Positions 26,396 to 35,046 of a stretch of DNA of 64,000 bases are shown piece by piece. The DNA lies in the NCBI GenBank assembly GCA_963790715.1, contig CAWBPN010000010.1:124001-188000 (forward strand), given 5' to 3'. The stretch comes from DCFW01 sp963790715. GTDB taxonomy: Bacteria > Bacteroidota > Bacteroidia > Bacteroidales > Bacteroidaceae. The stretch's first letter is position 1; every line of letters begins with the position of its first letter. The position numbers were made by a program, and so were the translations under genes. The notes under the pieces are model-generated. The model had not been told where the DNA came from. It made no database searches and saw only the letters and a list, made by a program, of their open reading frames with translations.

Positions 26396-27718
26396 ATGTT
26401 TGATAACTTATCGGAACGACTTGAACGGTCATTTAAGATTCTGAAAGGTGAAGGAAAAATCACCGAAATTAATGTGGCGGAAACTCTGAAAGATGTTCGT
26501 AAAGCTCTATTGGATGCCGATGTGAACTATAGAGTGGCTAAGAACTTTACCGATACGGTGAAACAAAAAGCACTCGGTCAGAATGTACTCACAGCCGTTA
26601 AGCCGAGTCAGTTGATGGTAAAGATAGTTCATGATGAATTGGCACAGTTGATGGGTGGAGAAACTGCCGAAATCAATTTTGAGAATAAACCGACCGTAAT
26701 ATTAATGTCCGGCTTGCAAGGTTCCGGTAAAACAACGTTCTCTGCTAAGTTGGCAAATTTGTTACAAACAAAGAAATCAAAACATCCGTTGTTGGTTGCA
26801 TGTGATGTTTACCGTCCAGCCGCTATCGACCAGTTGAAAGTGCTTGGTGAACAAATAATGGTACCGGTGTATTCCGAACTTGAGAATAACGATCCTGTAG
26901 CCATTGCAAAACATGCCGTTGATCAGGCTAAAGCCCAACATAATGATGTAGTTATCGTTGATACTGCCGGTCGTTTGGCTGTAGATGAGCAGATGATGAA
27001 CGAAATTGCCGCTATTAAAGAAGGTATATCTCCTGATGAAATATTGTTTGTTGTTGACTCTATGACCGGTCAGGATGCAGTAAATACTGCAAAGGAATTT
27101 AATGACCGACTTGATTTCACAGGTGTTATCCTTACAAAACTTGACGGTGATACACGTGGCGGTGCGGCTTTGTCTATCCGTCAGGTTGTGAATAAACCTA
27201 TAAAGTTCATCGGAACAGGCGAAAAGATGGAAGCTCTTGACCAGTTCCATCCTGACCGTATGGCCGATCGTATCTTGGGAATGGGTGACATCGTTTCATT
27301 TGTTGAGCGGGCACAAGAGCAATATGATGAAGAGGAAGCAAAGCGTTTGGAGAAAAAACTTAGAAAGAACCAGTTCGACTTCAACGACTTTCTTACTCAA
27401 ATCAACCAGATAAAGAAGATGGGTAATATCAAGGATTTGGCATCAATGATTCCCGGTGTCGGCAAAGCTATAAAAGATGTAAACATAGACGACAACGCAT
27501 TTAAGAACGTTGAAGCTATTATTTATTCGATGACTCCATACGAACGCACTCACCCAGACGCTATCAACGGTAGCCGTCGCCAACGCATTTCAAGCGGTAG
27601 CGGCACAAACATTAATGAAGTTAACCGTTTGCTTAAGCAATTTGACCAGACTCGCAAGATGATGAAAATGGCAACCAATACAAATGCCGGCAAATTGATG
27701 CAACACATGAAAAGATAA
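26396..27718 (+). CDS. ffh: Signal recognition particle protein Ffh (SRP54)
   Basis: 440 residues with N, G and M domains in order. The G domain shows GLQGSGKTT, DVYRPAAIDQL, VDTAGRLAVD and TKLDGDTRGGAALS; the M domain from about 300 ends with the RNA-binding SRRQRISSGSG and a Met-rich tail. It binds 4.5S RNA and delivers membrane proteins to FtsY. A -7 box TATTTTTG (26354-26361) precedes it. folD follows after 21 bases, probably on the same transcript. Confidence 0.97.
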   Translation: MFDNLSERLERSFKILKGEGKITEINVAETLKDVRKALLDADVNYRVAKNFTDTVKQKALGQNVLTAVKPSQLMVKIVHDELAQLMGGETAEINFENKPTVILMSGLQGSGKTTFSAKLANLLQTKKSKHPLLVACDVYRPAAIDQLKVLGEQIMVPVYSELENNDPVAIAKHAVDQAKAQHNDVVIVDTAGRLAVDEQMMNEIAAIKEGISPDEILFVVDSMTGQDAVNTAKEFNDRLDFTGVILTKLDGDTRGGAALSIRQVVNKPIKFIGTGEKMEALDQFHPDRMADRILGMGDIVSFVERAQEQYDEEEAKRLEKKLRKNQFDFNDFLTQINQIKKMGNIKDLASMIPGVGKAIKDVNIDDNAFKNVEAIIYSMTPYERTHPDAINGSRRQRISSGSGTNINEVNRLLKQFDQTRKMMKMATNTNAGKLMQHMKR

Positions 27719-27739
27719 CATAATAAAAGTAAATAATAT

Positions 27740-28621
27740 ATGACATTAATAGATGGGAAGGCCGTAGCTGCCGAAATAAAGCAACAGATAGCCAAAGAAG
27801 TTGAACAAATCATTGCCGTCGGAGGAAAGCGTCCTCATTTGGCTGCCGTATTAGTAGGCCATGACGGTGGAAGCGAAACTTATGTAAAAAATAAGGTGTT
27901 GGATTGCGAAGCCTGTGGTTTCAAATCCACATTGATAAGATATGAAGATACTGTTAGCGAAGAAGAACTGTTAGGCAAAGTATGTGAACTGAATAATGAT
28001 AACGATGTAGACGGATTCATCGTTCAATTGCCATTACCGAAACATATTTCAGAACAAAAAATAATTGAAGCGATAGATTATCGTAAAGATGTAGACGGAT
28101 TTAATCCTGTAAACGTAGGCAGAATGGCTATAGGTCTGCCCTGCTATATCTCAGCGACTCCTAACGGTATATTAGAACTGTTGAAATATTACAACATAGA
28201 GACATTAGGTAAAAAATGTGTAGTACTTGGCCGCAGTAACATAGTAGGCAAACCGATGGCTACACTGATGGCACGTAAGGCTTATCCCGGTGATTGCACC
28301 GTGACAGTTTGCCATAGCCACACAAAAAACATTAAAGAAGAATGTCGTCAGGCAGACATCATTATTGCAGCGCTAGGACAACCTGAGTTTGTCACTGCCG
28401 ATATGGTAAAGGAAGGAGCCGTTGTTATCGACGTTGGCACCACGCGTGTCCCCTGCCCTTCACGTAAGAACGGATTTAAGTTGTCGGGCGACGTCAAATT
28501 CGATGAAGTTGCGCCTAAATGTTCATATATATCTCCTGTTCCCGGAGGAGTCGGTCCTATGACAAGGTGTGCATTAATGCGTAACACGCTTTTGGCCGGA
28601 AAGAAAGAAATATATAAATAA
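27740..28621 (+). CDS. folD: Bifunctional methylenetetrahydrofolate dehydrogenase / cyclohydrolase
   Basis: 293 residues, normal for FolD, which interconverts methylene-, methenyl- and formyl-tetrahydrofolate in one-carbon metabolism. GGSETYVKNK holds the catalytic Tyr and Lys; DGFIVQLPLPKHI, KDVDGFNP, VVLGRSNIVGKPM (dinucleotide binding) and the ending SPVPGGVGPMTRCALMRNT are all present. It sits directly behind ffh. Confidence 0.97.
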   Translation: MTLIDGKAVAAEIKQQIAKEVEQIIAVGGKRPHLAAVLVGHDGGSETYVKNKVLDCEACGFKSTLIRYEDTVSEEELLGKVCELNNDNDVDGFIVQLPLPKHISEQKIIEAIDYRKDVDGFNPVNVGRMAIGLPCYISATPNGILELLKYYNIETLGKKCVVLGRSNIVGKPMATLMARKAYPGDCTVTVCHSHTKNIKEECRQADIIIAALGQPEFVTADMVKEGAVVIDVGTTRVPCPSRKNGFKLSGDVKFDEVAPKCSYISPVPGGVGPMTRCALMRNTLLAGKKEIYK

Positions 28622-28681
28622 TTGAAAGTCACAGGTATAAGCAAAGGATACTAAAAACATTTAGAAAAAGCTTCAAAAAGT

Positions 28682-28713
28682 TTTGGATAATATGATAATG
28701 TAACGTACCTTTG
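28682..28713 (+). promoter_or_regulatory. Promoter of tRNA-His
   Basis: TTTG (28682-28685), 20 bp, TACCTTTG (28706-28713): a perfect Bacteroidetes promoter about 30 bases before the mature tRNA, as expected for a stable-RNA gene. Confidence 0.85.
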
Positions 28714-28743
28714 CACCGCTTTCAAAAAGAAAACATATTGATG

Positions 28744-28817
<74 letters not shown>

Positions 28818-28821
28818 CATT

Positions 28822-28866
28822 AATTGAGGTTTTATAAATCAATAATTTATAGAACCTCAATTTTTT
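28822..28866 (+). terminator. Terminator after tRNA-His
   Basis: AATTGAGGTT (28822-28831) pairs with AACCTCAATT (28853-28862). An inner TATAAAT/ATTTATA extension is present and six T follow. Confidence 0.85.
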
Positions 28867-28902
28867 ATATGTGGTAGTGGTATATTTGATACTGAATTGA
28901 TA

Positions 28903-29859
28903 ATGACAAATAAAAGTAATGAAATCACTTATTCTCCCTTTCGAAGTTTTTCGAGGGAGGAATGGAGTAAGTTGGAGGAACATCCGATGTTTCCGGTGTC
29001 TGATATTGATTTATCAAAATTACAGGCACTGAACGAACCTTTGACAATCGAAGAAATAGAGCAGATTTATATTCCAATGGTACGTCTGCTTCAAATATAC
29101 ATTACGCACTATCGGCATCTTCATTCTGAGCACGATGACTTCTTTCATCGCACAAGTCATCGTGTGCCGTATATCATAGGAATAGCAGGCAGTGTGGCTG
29201 TTGGTAAAAGTACGACGGCCAGAGTATTGCAGAAATTGCTTTCGATGACTCCTGAAAAGCCTAATGTTGCACTTGTAACAACAGATGGGTTCCTTTATCC
29301 GAATGCAGAATTGAAGCGCAGGGGAATTTTGAACAGAAAAGGCTTTCCCGAAAGTTATGATGCAAAACGTTTGCTTGCATTTCTCTCTTCTGCAAAATCA
29401 GGTCAGAGAGTGTTGAAAACGCCTATGTATTCACATCTTTATTACGACGTAATACCTGATGAAACGGATGTTATTAAAGAACCGGATATATTGATTGTAG
29501 AAGGTATTAACGTGTTGCAGGTAAATTCAAATCTTATGCCTGAAAAGCGAAGAGTATTCGTCTCCGATTTCTTCGATTTCTCCATCTATGTGGACGCTTC
29601 AGAGAATGATTTATTAACTTGGTACTTAAATCGGCTTTTATCATTACAAAAGACGGCACTTCAAAATCCTGATTCATACTTTCATCAATATGCAAATCTT
29701 TCAAAAGAAGAAATCATAAAATTGGGTACAAAAGTGTGGAATGAAATCAATTTGCCTAACCTAAAAGTCAATATTTTGCCTACTCGTCTCAGGGCTGATT
29801 TGATTTTGGAAAAGGGAGAAGCTCATTTTACACGCGTAGTGAGAATACGAAAGATATAA
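28903..29859 (+). CDS. coaA: Type I pantothenate kinase
   Basis: 318 residues of the CoaA (PanK-I) P-loop kinase family, the first step of coenzyme A synthesis. The Walker A GIAGSVAVGKSTTARVL, the TTDGFLYPN segment, RKGFPESYD and LIVEGINVLQ are in the expected order. The ATG at 28903 is chosen over a TTG two codons upstream. Many Bacteroidetes use the unrelated type III enzyme CoaX, so a type I enzyme is mildly unusual. TATATTTG at 28881-28888 fits a -7 box with a short leader. Confidence 0.94.
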   Translation: MTNKSNEITYSPFRSFSREEWSKLEEHPMFPVSDIDLSKLQALNEPLTIEEIEQIYIPMVRLLQIYITHYRHLHSEHDDFFHRTSHRVPYIIGIAGSVAVGKSTTARVLQKLLSMTPEKPNVALVTTDGFLYPNAELKRRGILNRKGFPESYDAKRLLAFLSSAKSGQRVLKTPMYSHLYYDVIPDETDVIKEPDILIVEGINVLQVNSNLMPEKRRVFVSDFFDFSIYVDASENDLLTWYLNRLLSLQKTALQNPDSYFHQYANLSKEEIIKLGTKVWNEINLPNLKVNILPTRLRADLILEKGEAHFTRVVRIRKI

Positions 29860-29940
29860 TATATCTTAATAATTATAAGCTAAATACCCGGTCGCATTAT
29901 AATTATGTATTTTTGCAACTTAAAACTAACGCAGAATAAA

Positions 29941-31404
29941 ATGAGATACATATCCTTGACTTTTTGTATGACTATAGGATTGCTTTTGTCATCATGCAAA
30001 GGTAGCGAAGATATAAAAAAAGATAACAATGAAAATTATGACACTTATGTTTGTCCTTCTCCACAGGATAATAAACCTGAAATGTATTCTATTTCATCAA
30101 AAACAGATACAATTATAGGTCGAGGCTATGATATTATGGGCAACTTTCTCTCTACTTCTAATTTGAAAGAATGCGTGATAAATGTGCCTGATAGCGAGAT
30201 TGAACGGATGAAATATCTATCGTCGGATGCTTCGCCATATATCGGTTCTGATGCCAACAATTATTTGCAAGATATCATGTATACCAACGGGTTTAGCGAA
30301 AATGAATCGTCAACTGAAAAGAAACTATTTACCGGTTCAATAAAAGATTACTACGGCAAGAATCCTTCCGACTTCAGCACTTCTCATCAGTTTGCAGGAA
30401 AGGATGTATTCTTCACAGAGACTATTATAAAGGCATCACCAAACGTGACAACTAATAATATAAAATACAGATCAAGATATCTGAGCGGACAATTCAAGAA
30501 AGATTTGAATAGTTTAACGCCGTATCAGTTAGTATTGAAATACGGCACTCATGTGCTATGCAACGCTTTTATAGGCATGAGAATACATGGAATTACAAAC
30601 TGTGTGGTTACTGATAGCAAGAAAAATGTTCCAATAGATGCGTTTTTCGGACTTTCTGCAAGGATGATGAAAACTGTAGGAGTCACAAATCTCTATGTCT
30701 CCGATAAGGATAAGGAGGCCAGATGTAACGGTGGCACCCTTCATGTAGACTTTAATGGAGGTCATATAGATAAGGTTAAATATACAAATGATAAAGATGC
30801 TATAACTGCCGATTACAATAAATGGTGGAACTCGGATGACATCGACAATGAGCATTTTGCGCTGACTGAGCTTCATAAAGACGATTTGATCCCATTGTAT
30901 GAGTTTATAGCCGATTCAACAAAGAAGGCTGACGTCAAAAAGGCCGTGGAACAATATATAAGTGATAATCAAATTGAAGAGAAAAAAATGCTACCTCTAT
31001 TTCAAGCATTAATAGGACATTATCACAAATACTTCACATCTTATGAAGATGTGCAAGAAACCTCAGGGAAAGATGCGCCGGATTCACGAAAATGTAAATC
31101 ACCGCTTGGATTGATATATCAAAGCCAAGAATCAGGAACCGTACCGCTTTATCTTTATTCGAATGGGAAAAATGACAGACTTACTACGTCTGGTGTTATT
31201 GAAGATACGGGAGATTATCAAAATGTTGGAATAATAGGATATGCAATATTGAGCAAACCTGTACAGCCTGAAGCTTCAGTTGCCGTGTATGAAATATGGA
31301 ATGGATCTGATGACTATGCTTACACAACAGAAAATATGGAATTTTATGGAAGTAATGGGACTTGGAAGAAAACAGGAAACGTCTTTTATATAGTAAAACT
31401 ATAG
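29941..31404 (+). CDS. MACPF-domain lipoprotein, Bacteroidales secreted antimicrobial protein-like
   Basis: 487 residues. The start at 29941 gives a lipoprotein signal (lipobox LLSSC, lipidated Cys19); a -7 box TATTTTTG at 29908-29915 supports it. The MACPF/perforin signature YGTH is at 201-204 (LVLKYGTHVLCNAFIGMRI), the usual following Gly-Gly reading Gly-Met. The preceding YLSGQFKKDL and later WWNSDD and LIPLYEFIAD fit the MACPF core to about residue 340. The C-terminus (about 395-487) has two copies of a repeat like DUF5648: VPLYLYSNGKNDRLTT-IIGYAI and VAVYEIWNGSDDYAYTT-FYIVKL. Known relatives (BSAP-1 family) are pore formers that kill closely related strains; the C-terminal repeats may bind the target. 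Whether this one is a toxin is inference, and no immunity gene is evident beside it. Confidence 0.85.
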   Translation: MRYISLTFCMTIGLLLSSCKGSEDIKKDNNENYDTYVCPSPQDNKPEMYSISSKTDTIIGRGYDIMGNFLSTSNLKECVINVPDSEIERMKYLSSDASPYIGSDANNYLQDIMYTNGFSENESSTEKKLFTGSIKDYYGKNPSDFSTSHQFAGKDVFFTETIIKASPNVTTNNIKYRSRYLSGQFKKDLNSLTPYQLVLKYGTHVLCNAFIGMRIHGITNCVVTDSKKNVPIDAFFGLSARMMKTVGVTNLYVSDKDKEARCNGGTLHVDFNGGHIDKVKYTNDKDAITADYNKWWNSDDIDNEHFALTELHKDDLIPLYEFIADSTKKADVKKAVEQYISDNQIEEKKMLPLFQALIGHYHKYFTSYEDVQETSGKDAPDSRKCKSPLGLIYQSQESGTVPLYLYSNGKNDRLTTSGVIEDTGDYQNVGIIGYAILSKPVQPEASVAVYEIWNGSDDYAYTTENMEFYGSNGTWKKTGNVFYIVKL

Positions 31405-31432
31405 AATAAATCCATCTCTTTAATTTACTATG

Positions 31433-31878
31433 CTATTCATGTTTCAGTTACTGTTTATTCATCGGCGTTTTCAGCTGTATGAATGAATACCTGCATCCTT
31501 CAGGTCTGAACACTATGTGTATAATACGTTCATGTTGCAGGTAATTTATAGATAGATATTATTTAACATAACAGTATTGCTGCAATTTAACTAAAAAATC
31601 TGACGCTAGAAGAAAAAAAAAGTCATGCTAGGTGAAAAAAAATCTGATGCTCCGTAACTTTTTTTTTCACGTAGCGTATCTTTTTTTTTCTTCTAGCATG
31701 AGTTGAAAAAACACGCTACGTCAGATTTTTTTTCATGCAGCATATTCCATAATAATGAACTTGATGAAGCTTTTATAACAGAAATAATGTAGATACATCG
31801 TTCAGACCTGAAGGATGCAGGTATTCATTCATACAGCTGAAAACGCCGATGAATAAACAGTAACTGAAACATGAATAG
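31433..31878. repeat. 446-bp near-palindrome with 79-bp perfect inverted ends
   Basis: The left arm 31433-31511 and right arm 31800-31878 are exact reverse complements over 79 bp (outer ends CTATTCATGTTTCAG and CTGAAACATGAATAG). The core continues the palindrome less perfectly: 31593-31605 pairs with 31719-31731, 31605-31621 with 31681-31697, and 31632-31642 with 31660-31670. The core also carries seven A or T tracts of 6-9 bases spaced about 21-25 bp. It fills the gap between the convergent MACPF and acr3 genes. No open frame, transposase or clear target-site duplication is visible. It could be a MITE-like element, a giant bidirectional terminator or an RNA gene; I cannot decide. Confidence 0.9.
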
Positions 31879-31904
31879 ACCTATATAAATAATGTTTTAA
31901 AGTA

Positions 31905-32945
31905 CTAATTATTTCGTGCAAACTTATATTGCTTCCTTTTAGCATATTTCACTAGCAGAATAAATACAGGGACTTCAACCAACGGACCGATAACTGCTGC
32001 AAAAGCTTCACCGGAATTAATGCCAAAGATTGCTATTGACGTGGCTATTGCCAATTCAAAATTGTTGCCTGTTGCTGTAAACGAAATTGATACCGACTTA
32101 GGATAATCAATTCCTAACTTACGAGTAAATGCAAATGCTGAAAAGAATGTGATGCAAAAATAAAACAATAACGGTATTGCTATCAACAACACGTCAGTAG
32201 GCAACTTCACAATGTATTCCCCTTTATATGAAAACATTATAATGATTGTGAATAGTAATGCTATCAAAGTGAGTGGACTTATTTTAGGAATAAACTTTCC
32301 ATAATACCATGATACTCCTTTCGTCTTTATCAAAACTAAGCGGGTAAGAAAACCAGCTAAAAAAGGAATTCCCAAATAAATCATTACGCTATGAGCAATT
32401 GTACCTATTGTGATATTTTTCACAGCATCGGTTACCGGTAGTCCTACCCATGCCGGAAAGACGGCAAGGAAAAAATAGGCATACACCGAAAAGAATAATA
32501 CTTGGAAAATGCTGTTCATAGCCACCAATCCTGTGGCATATTCGCTACTGCCTCCCGCCAAGTCGTTCCACACCAACACCATTGCTATACATCTTGCCAA
32601 TCCTATAAGCATCAATCCATACATATATTCTGGATGGCTGTGTAGGAAAATAGCTGATAACGTGAACATCAATATCGGTCCGACAACCCAGTTAAGTAAC
32701 ATTGATATTGCCAACACTTTTTTATCCTTGAAGACTTTGCCTAATTCTTCATATTTTACTTTGGCCAATGGCGGGAAAAGCATTAAAACCAACCCTACTG
32801 CTAAAGGGATATTTGTTGTACCTACTTCAAAACGGCCCCAAAAGTGTGTGATACCGGGATTAAAATAACCGATAGCTACACCTATAAACATCGCAAGAAA
32901 TATCCACAATGTGAGATAACGATCTAAAAACGCTAACCTTTTCAT
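31905..32945 (-). CDS. acr3: ACR3-family arsenite efflux permease
   Basis: 346 residues with ten predicted helices. The family motif with the essential Cys is GLARCIAMVLVWNDLAGG (Cys119), and the acidic residue late in the protein is in PLVEVPVFILLVKY. It extrudes As(III) across the inner membrane, alone or powered by ArsA. It is one base after arsA and is the last gene of the operon; the large palindrome lies 26 bases beyond its stop. Confidence 0.95.
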   Translation of the reverse strand: MKRLAFLDRYLTLWIFLAMFIGVAIGYFNPGITHFWGRFEVGTTNIPLAVGLVLMLFPPLAKVKYEELGKVFKDKKVLAISMLLNWVVGPILMFTLSAIFLHSHPEYMYGLMLIGLARCIAMVLVWNDLAGGSSEYATGLVAMNSIFQVLFFSVYAYFFLAVFPAWVGLPVTDAVKNITIGTIAHSVMIYLGIPFLAGFLTRLVLIKTKGVSWYYGKFIPKISPLTLIALLFTIIIMFSYKGEYIVKLPTDVLLIAIPLLFYFCITFFSAFAFTRKLGIDYPKSVSISFTATGNNFELAIATSIAIFGINSGEAFAAVIGPLVEVPVFILLVKYAKRKQYKFARNN

Positions 32946-32946
32946 T

Positions 32947-34659
32947 TTATATATCTTTCCATGCTACCAAGGCCGTATTGCCATGTGATAATTGTTCTAC
33001 TTCTTTTATCCATTTATATTCAGACTCACTTTTTGCTTTTAAGAATGAATTATTCGTATTTGTTAGTGATAAACAAGAGTTCACTATCCACCATTTATTA
33101 TGAATCCCGGCACGCAACAAATCTTTCTGTAAACGTTCTGCTTCAAATACAGGTGTGGCTTCAGGTAATGTTACTATCACGACTTCTGTTTCCTTTTGAT
33201 TCTTCAAACGTGGTAATAATTTCTTCACCGATTCAGGTATATCGCCTTCAGAACGTTGTACTTCTTTATGATAACTCTTTGTTGCATCCAACAGCAGTAA
33301 GGTATGTCCGGTTGGAGCCGTATCAATAACCACTATCTCATTATCTGCTTTATCAACAATTTCGGCAAACGCCCTGAATACTGCAATCTCTTGTGTGCAT
33401 GGTGAGCGTAAATCCTCTTCAATATATTCCATATCTTCGGATGTCATTGATTTGACAACCTTACTGCGAACTTCATTTTTATAAGCTTCCAAGACTTTCG
33501 TTTCGTCAATTCTACTTACTTCAATGCCTGCATTAATGGCCAGATCATAATTAATATGGTTAGCGGGATCAGTAGTGGTAAGATGTACTTTTGCACCGAG
33601 TTTCTTTAATCTTAAAGCAATGTCGGTAGCCAGTGTTGTTTTTCCTACTCCACCCTTACCCATTGTGAATATGACACGTTTTCCTGTTTTATAAAGATCG
33701 TCAACTAATTGATCTATGCTTTTAGCTTTTGTAACAGGATGATAAATGCCATTATCAATTATATTATCGCTGTATAGCATTCGACGAACATTTGCAATAT
33801 TTGATAAATTATAAGATCGCAACGGAACAAAATATGATAAATATTTTGTCAATTCCTCAGGCATATTTTTCAAGGCAGTTTGTTGTCCTTCATATATCTG
33901 TTGCTCCACCTCGTCTGTCTTATCAGATTGTTGCAATAGTCCATTAATTACCAATAACTGATTATTAATCCCTAACAGCTGTAATTCTTTCGAAGAACGG
34001 GCAGCTTCTTTTAAAGGTGATAATTCAGGACGGCTAACTAATATTAGCAGAGTTCTGTCACCATCAGAAAGAGTTTTAACTGCTTGTTTGTAAATTCCCT
34101 TTCGTTCTTCTAATCCTGATAATTGCCCTAAACAAGATGCGCCATGTGTACTTTCACTGATAAAAGTACTCCATGCCGATGGTAATTGAAGCATACGCAG
34201 TGTATGTCCGGTAGGTGCAGTATCAAAAATAATATGGTCATAGTTCTTTGCTTTACCGGCATCGGTAATAAAATCTGAAAATTGATTGAAGGCAGCTATT
34301 TCAACCGTGCAAGAACCTGAAAGTTGTTCTTCCATATTATTAATAACACTTACAGGCAATTGCCCGCGAAAAGGGTTAATGACGCTTTCACGATATTCGG
34401 CAGCAGCCTGTTCAGGGTCAAGATTTACCACAGATAATCCGGGCACTTCTTTTATTTCAGTCTCATGACCGTTTAGTTCCTGATTAAAAACATCTTGCAG
34501 GTTTGATGCCGGATCAGTACTGATAAGTAGTATTTTGTTACCTTTATCCGCCAAACCTATTGCTGTGGCACAAGCAACTGATGTTTTCCCCACTCCACCT
34601 TTTCCTGTAAAGAAAAGATATTTTGTAAAGTTTATATCCGATAAGTTGAAGTTTTCCAT
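32947..34659 (-). CDS. arsA: Arsenical pump-driving ATPase ArsA
   Basis: 570 residues made of two homologous halves, each with a deviant Walker A: FTGKGGVGKTSVA near residue 17 and FTMGKGGVGKTTLA near 335, and each with a DTAPTGHTL motif. This tandem length is typical of bacterial ArsA. It binds As(III) delivered by ArsD and energises the efflux permease. arsD is 22 bases upstream and acr3 one base downstream, so pump and driver are made together. Confidence 0.97.
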   Translation of the reverse strand: MENFNLSDINFTKYLFFTGKGGVGKTSVACATAIGLADKGNKILLISTDPASNLQDVFNQELNGHETEIKEVPGLSVVNLDPEQAAAEYRESVINPFRGQLPVSVINNMEEQLSGSCTVEIAAFNQFSDFITDAGKAKNYDHIIFDTAPTGHTLRMLQLPSAWSTFISESTHGASCLGQLSGLEERKGIYKQAVKTLSDGDRTLLILVSRPELSPLKEAARSSKELQLLGINNQLLVINGLLQQSDKTDEVEQQIYEGQQTALKNMPEELTKYLSYFVPLRSYNLSNIANVRRMLYSDNIIDNGIYHPVTKAKSIDQLVDDLYKTGKRVIFTMGKGGVGKTTLATDIALRLKKLGAKVHLTTTDPANHINYDLAINAGIEVSRIDETKVLEAYKNEVRSKVVKSMTSEDMEYIEEDLRSPCTQEIAVFRAFAEIVDKADNEIVVIDTAPTGHTLLLLDATKSYHKEVQRSEGDIPESVKKLLPRLKNQKETEVVIVTLPEATPVFEAERLQKDLLRAGIHNKWWIVNSCLSLTNTNNSFLKAKSESEYKWIKEVEQLSHGNTALVAWKDI

Positions 34660-34681
34660 TATAATACAATTTTTAAATAAA

Positions 34682-35008
34682 TTATTTTATAGGCATGAAA
34701 TCTAAATTTATACCTGTCCAATCGCTCATTTGCTTAGTTGACGGATAATTTTTGGATACAGCAACTTCTCCATCCACTAATGTGATAGGCAACGATTCCG
34801 CTCCATATTTTTTGAGATAATTGTTTATCGTTTTATTACTTACGAACAATTGCGGCTCATCACGTAAATTATGGCGAACAACAGTAACACCTTGTTTTTT
34901 CAATGTTTCAATAACAACTGCTATTCTCATCAGTTCAGGATTGATGCTTGTTCCGCAAAGACCGGTTGAACAACACATTGCCGGATCAAAAATTTCTATT
35001 CTTTTCAT
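34682..35008 (-). CDS. arsD: Arsenite metallochaperone ArsD
   Basis: 108 residues. The vicinal pair Cys12-Cys13 and Cys18 (PAMCCSTGLCGTS) are the three cysteines that bind As(III) and hand it to ArsA; the LRDEPQLFVSN and LPITLVDGEV segments match the family. It is encoded just before its partner arsA. Confidence 0.96.
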   Translation of the reverse strand: MKRIEIFDPAMCCSTGLCGTSINPELMRIAVVIETLKKQGVTVVRHNLRDEPQLFVSNKTINNYLKKYGAESLPITLVDGEVAVSKNYPSTKQMSDWTGINLDFMPIK

Positions 35009-35046
35009 ATTGTTCTTATATTTTAATAATATTCATTCAATAATAA

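Noticed and set aside
31593..31733. CRISPR-like array
   Set aside because: The repeated units are homopolymer tracts and short words in both orientations, not identical direct repeats with unique spacers, and no cas genes occur.
31433..31878. Insertion sequence or invertible promoter
   Set aside because: No transposase or recombinase frame lies inside or near, no clear target-site duplication flanks it, and neither strand of the interior contains a TTTG needed for a Bacteroidetes promoter. It is kept only as an unexplained repeat.
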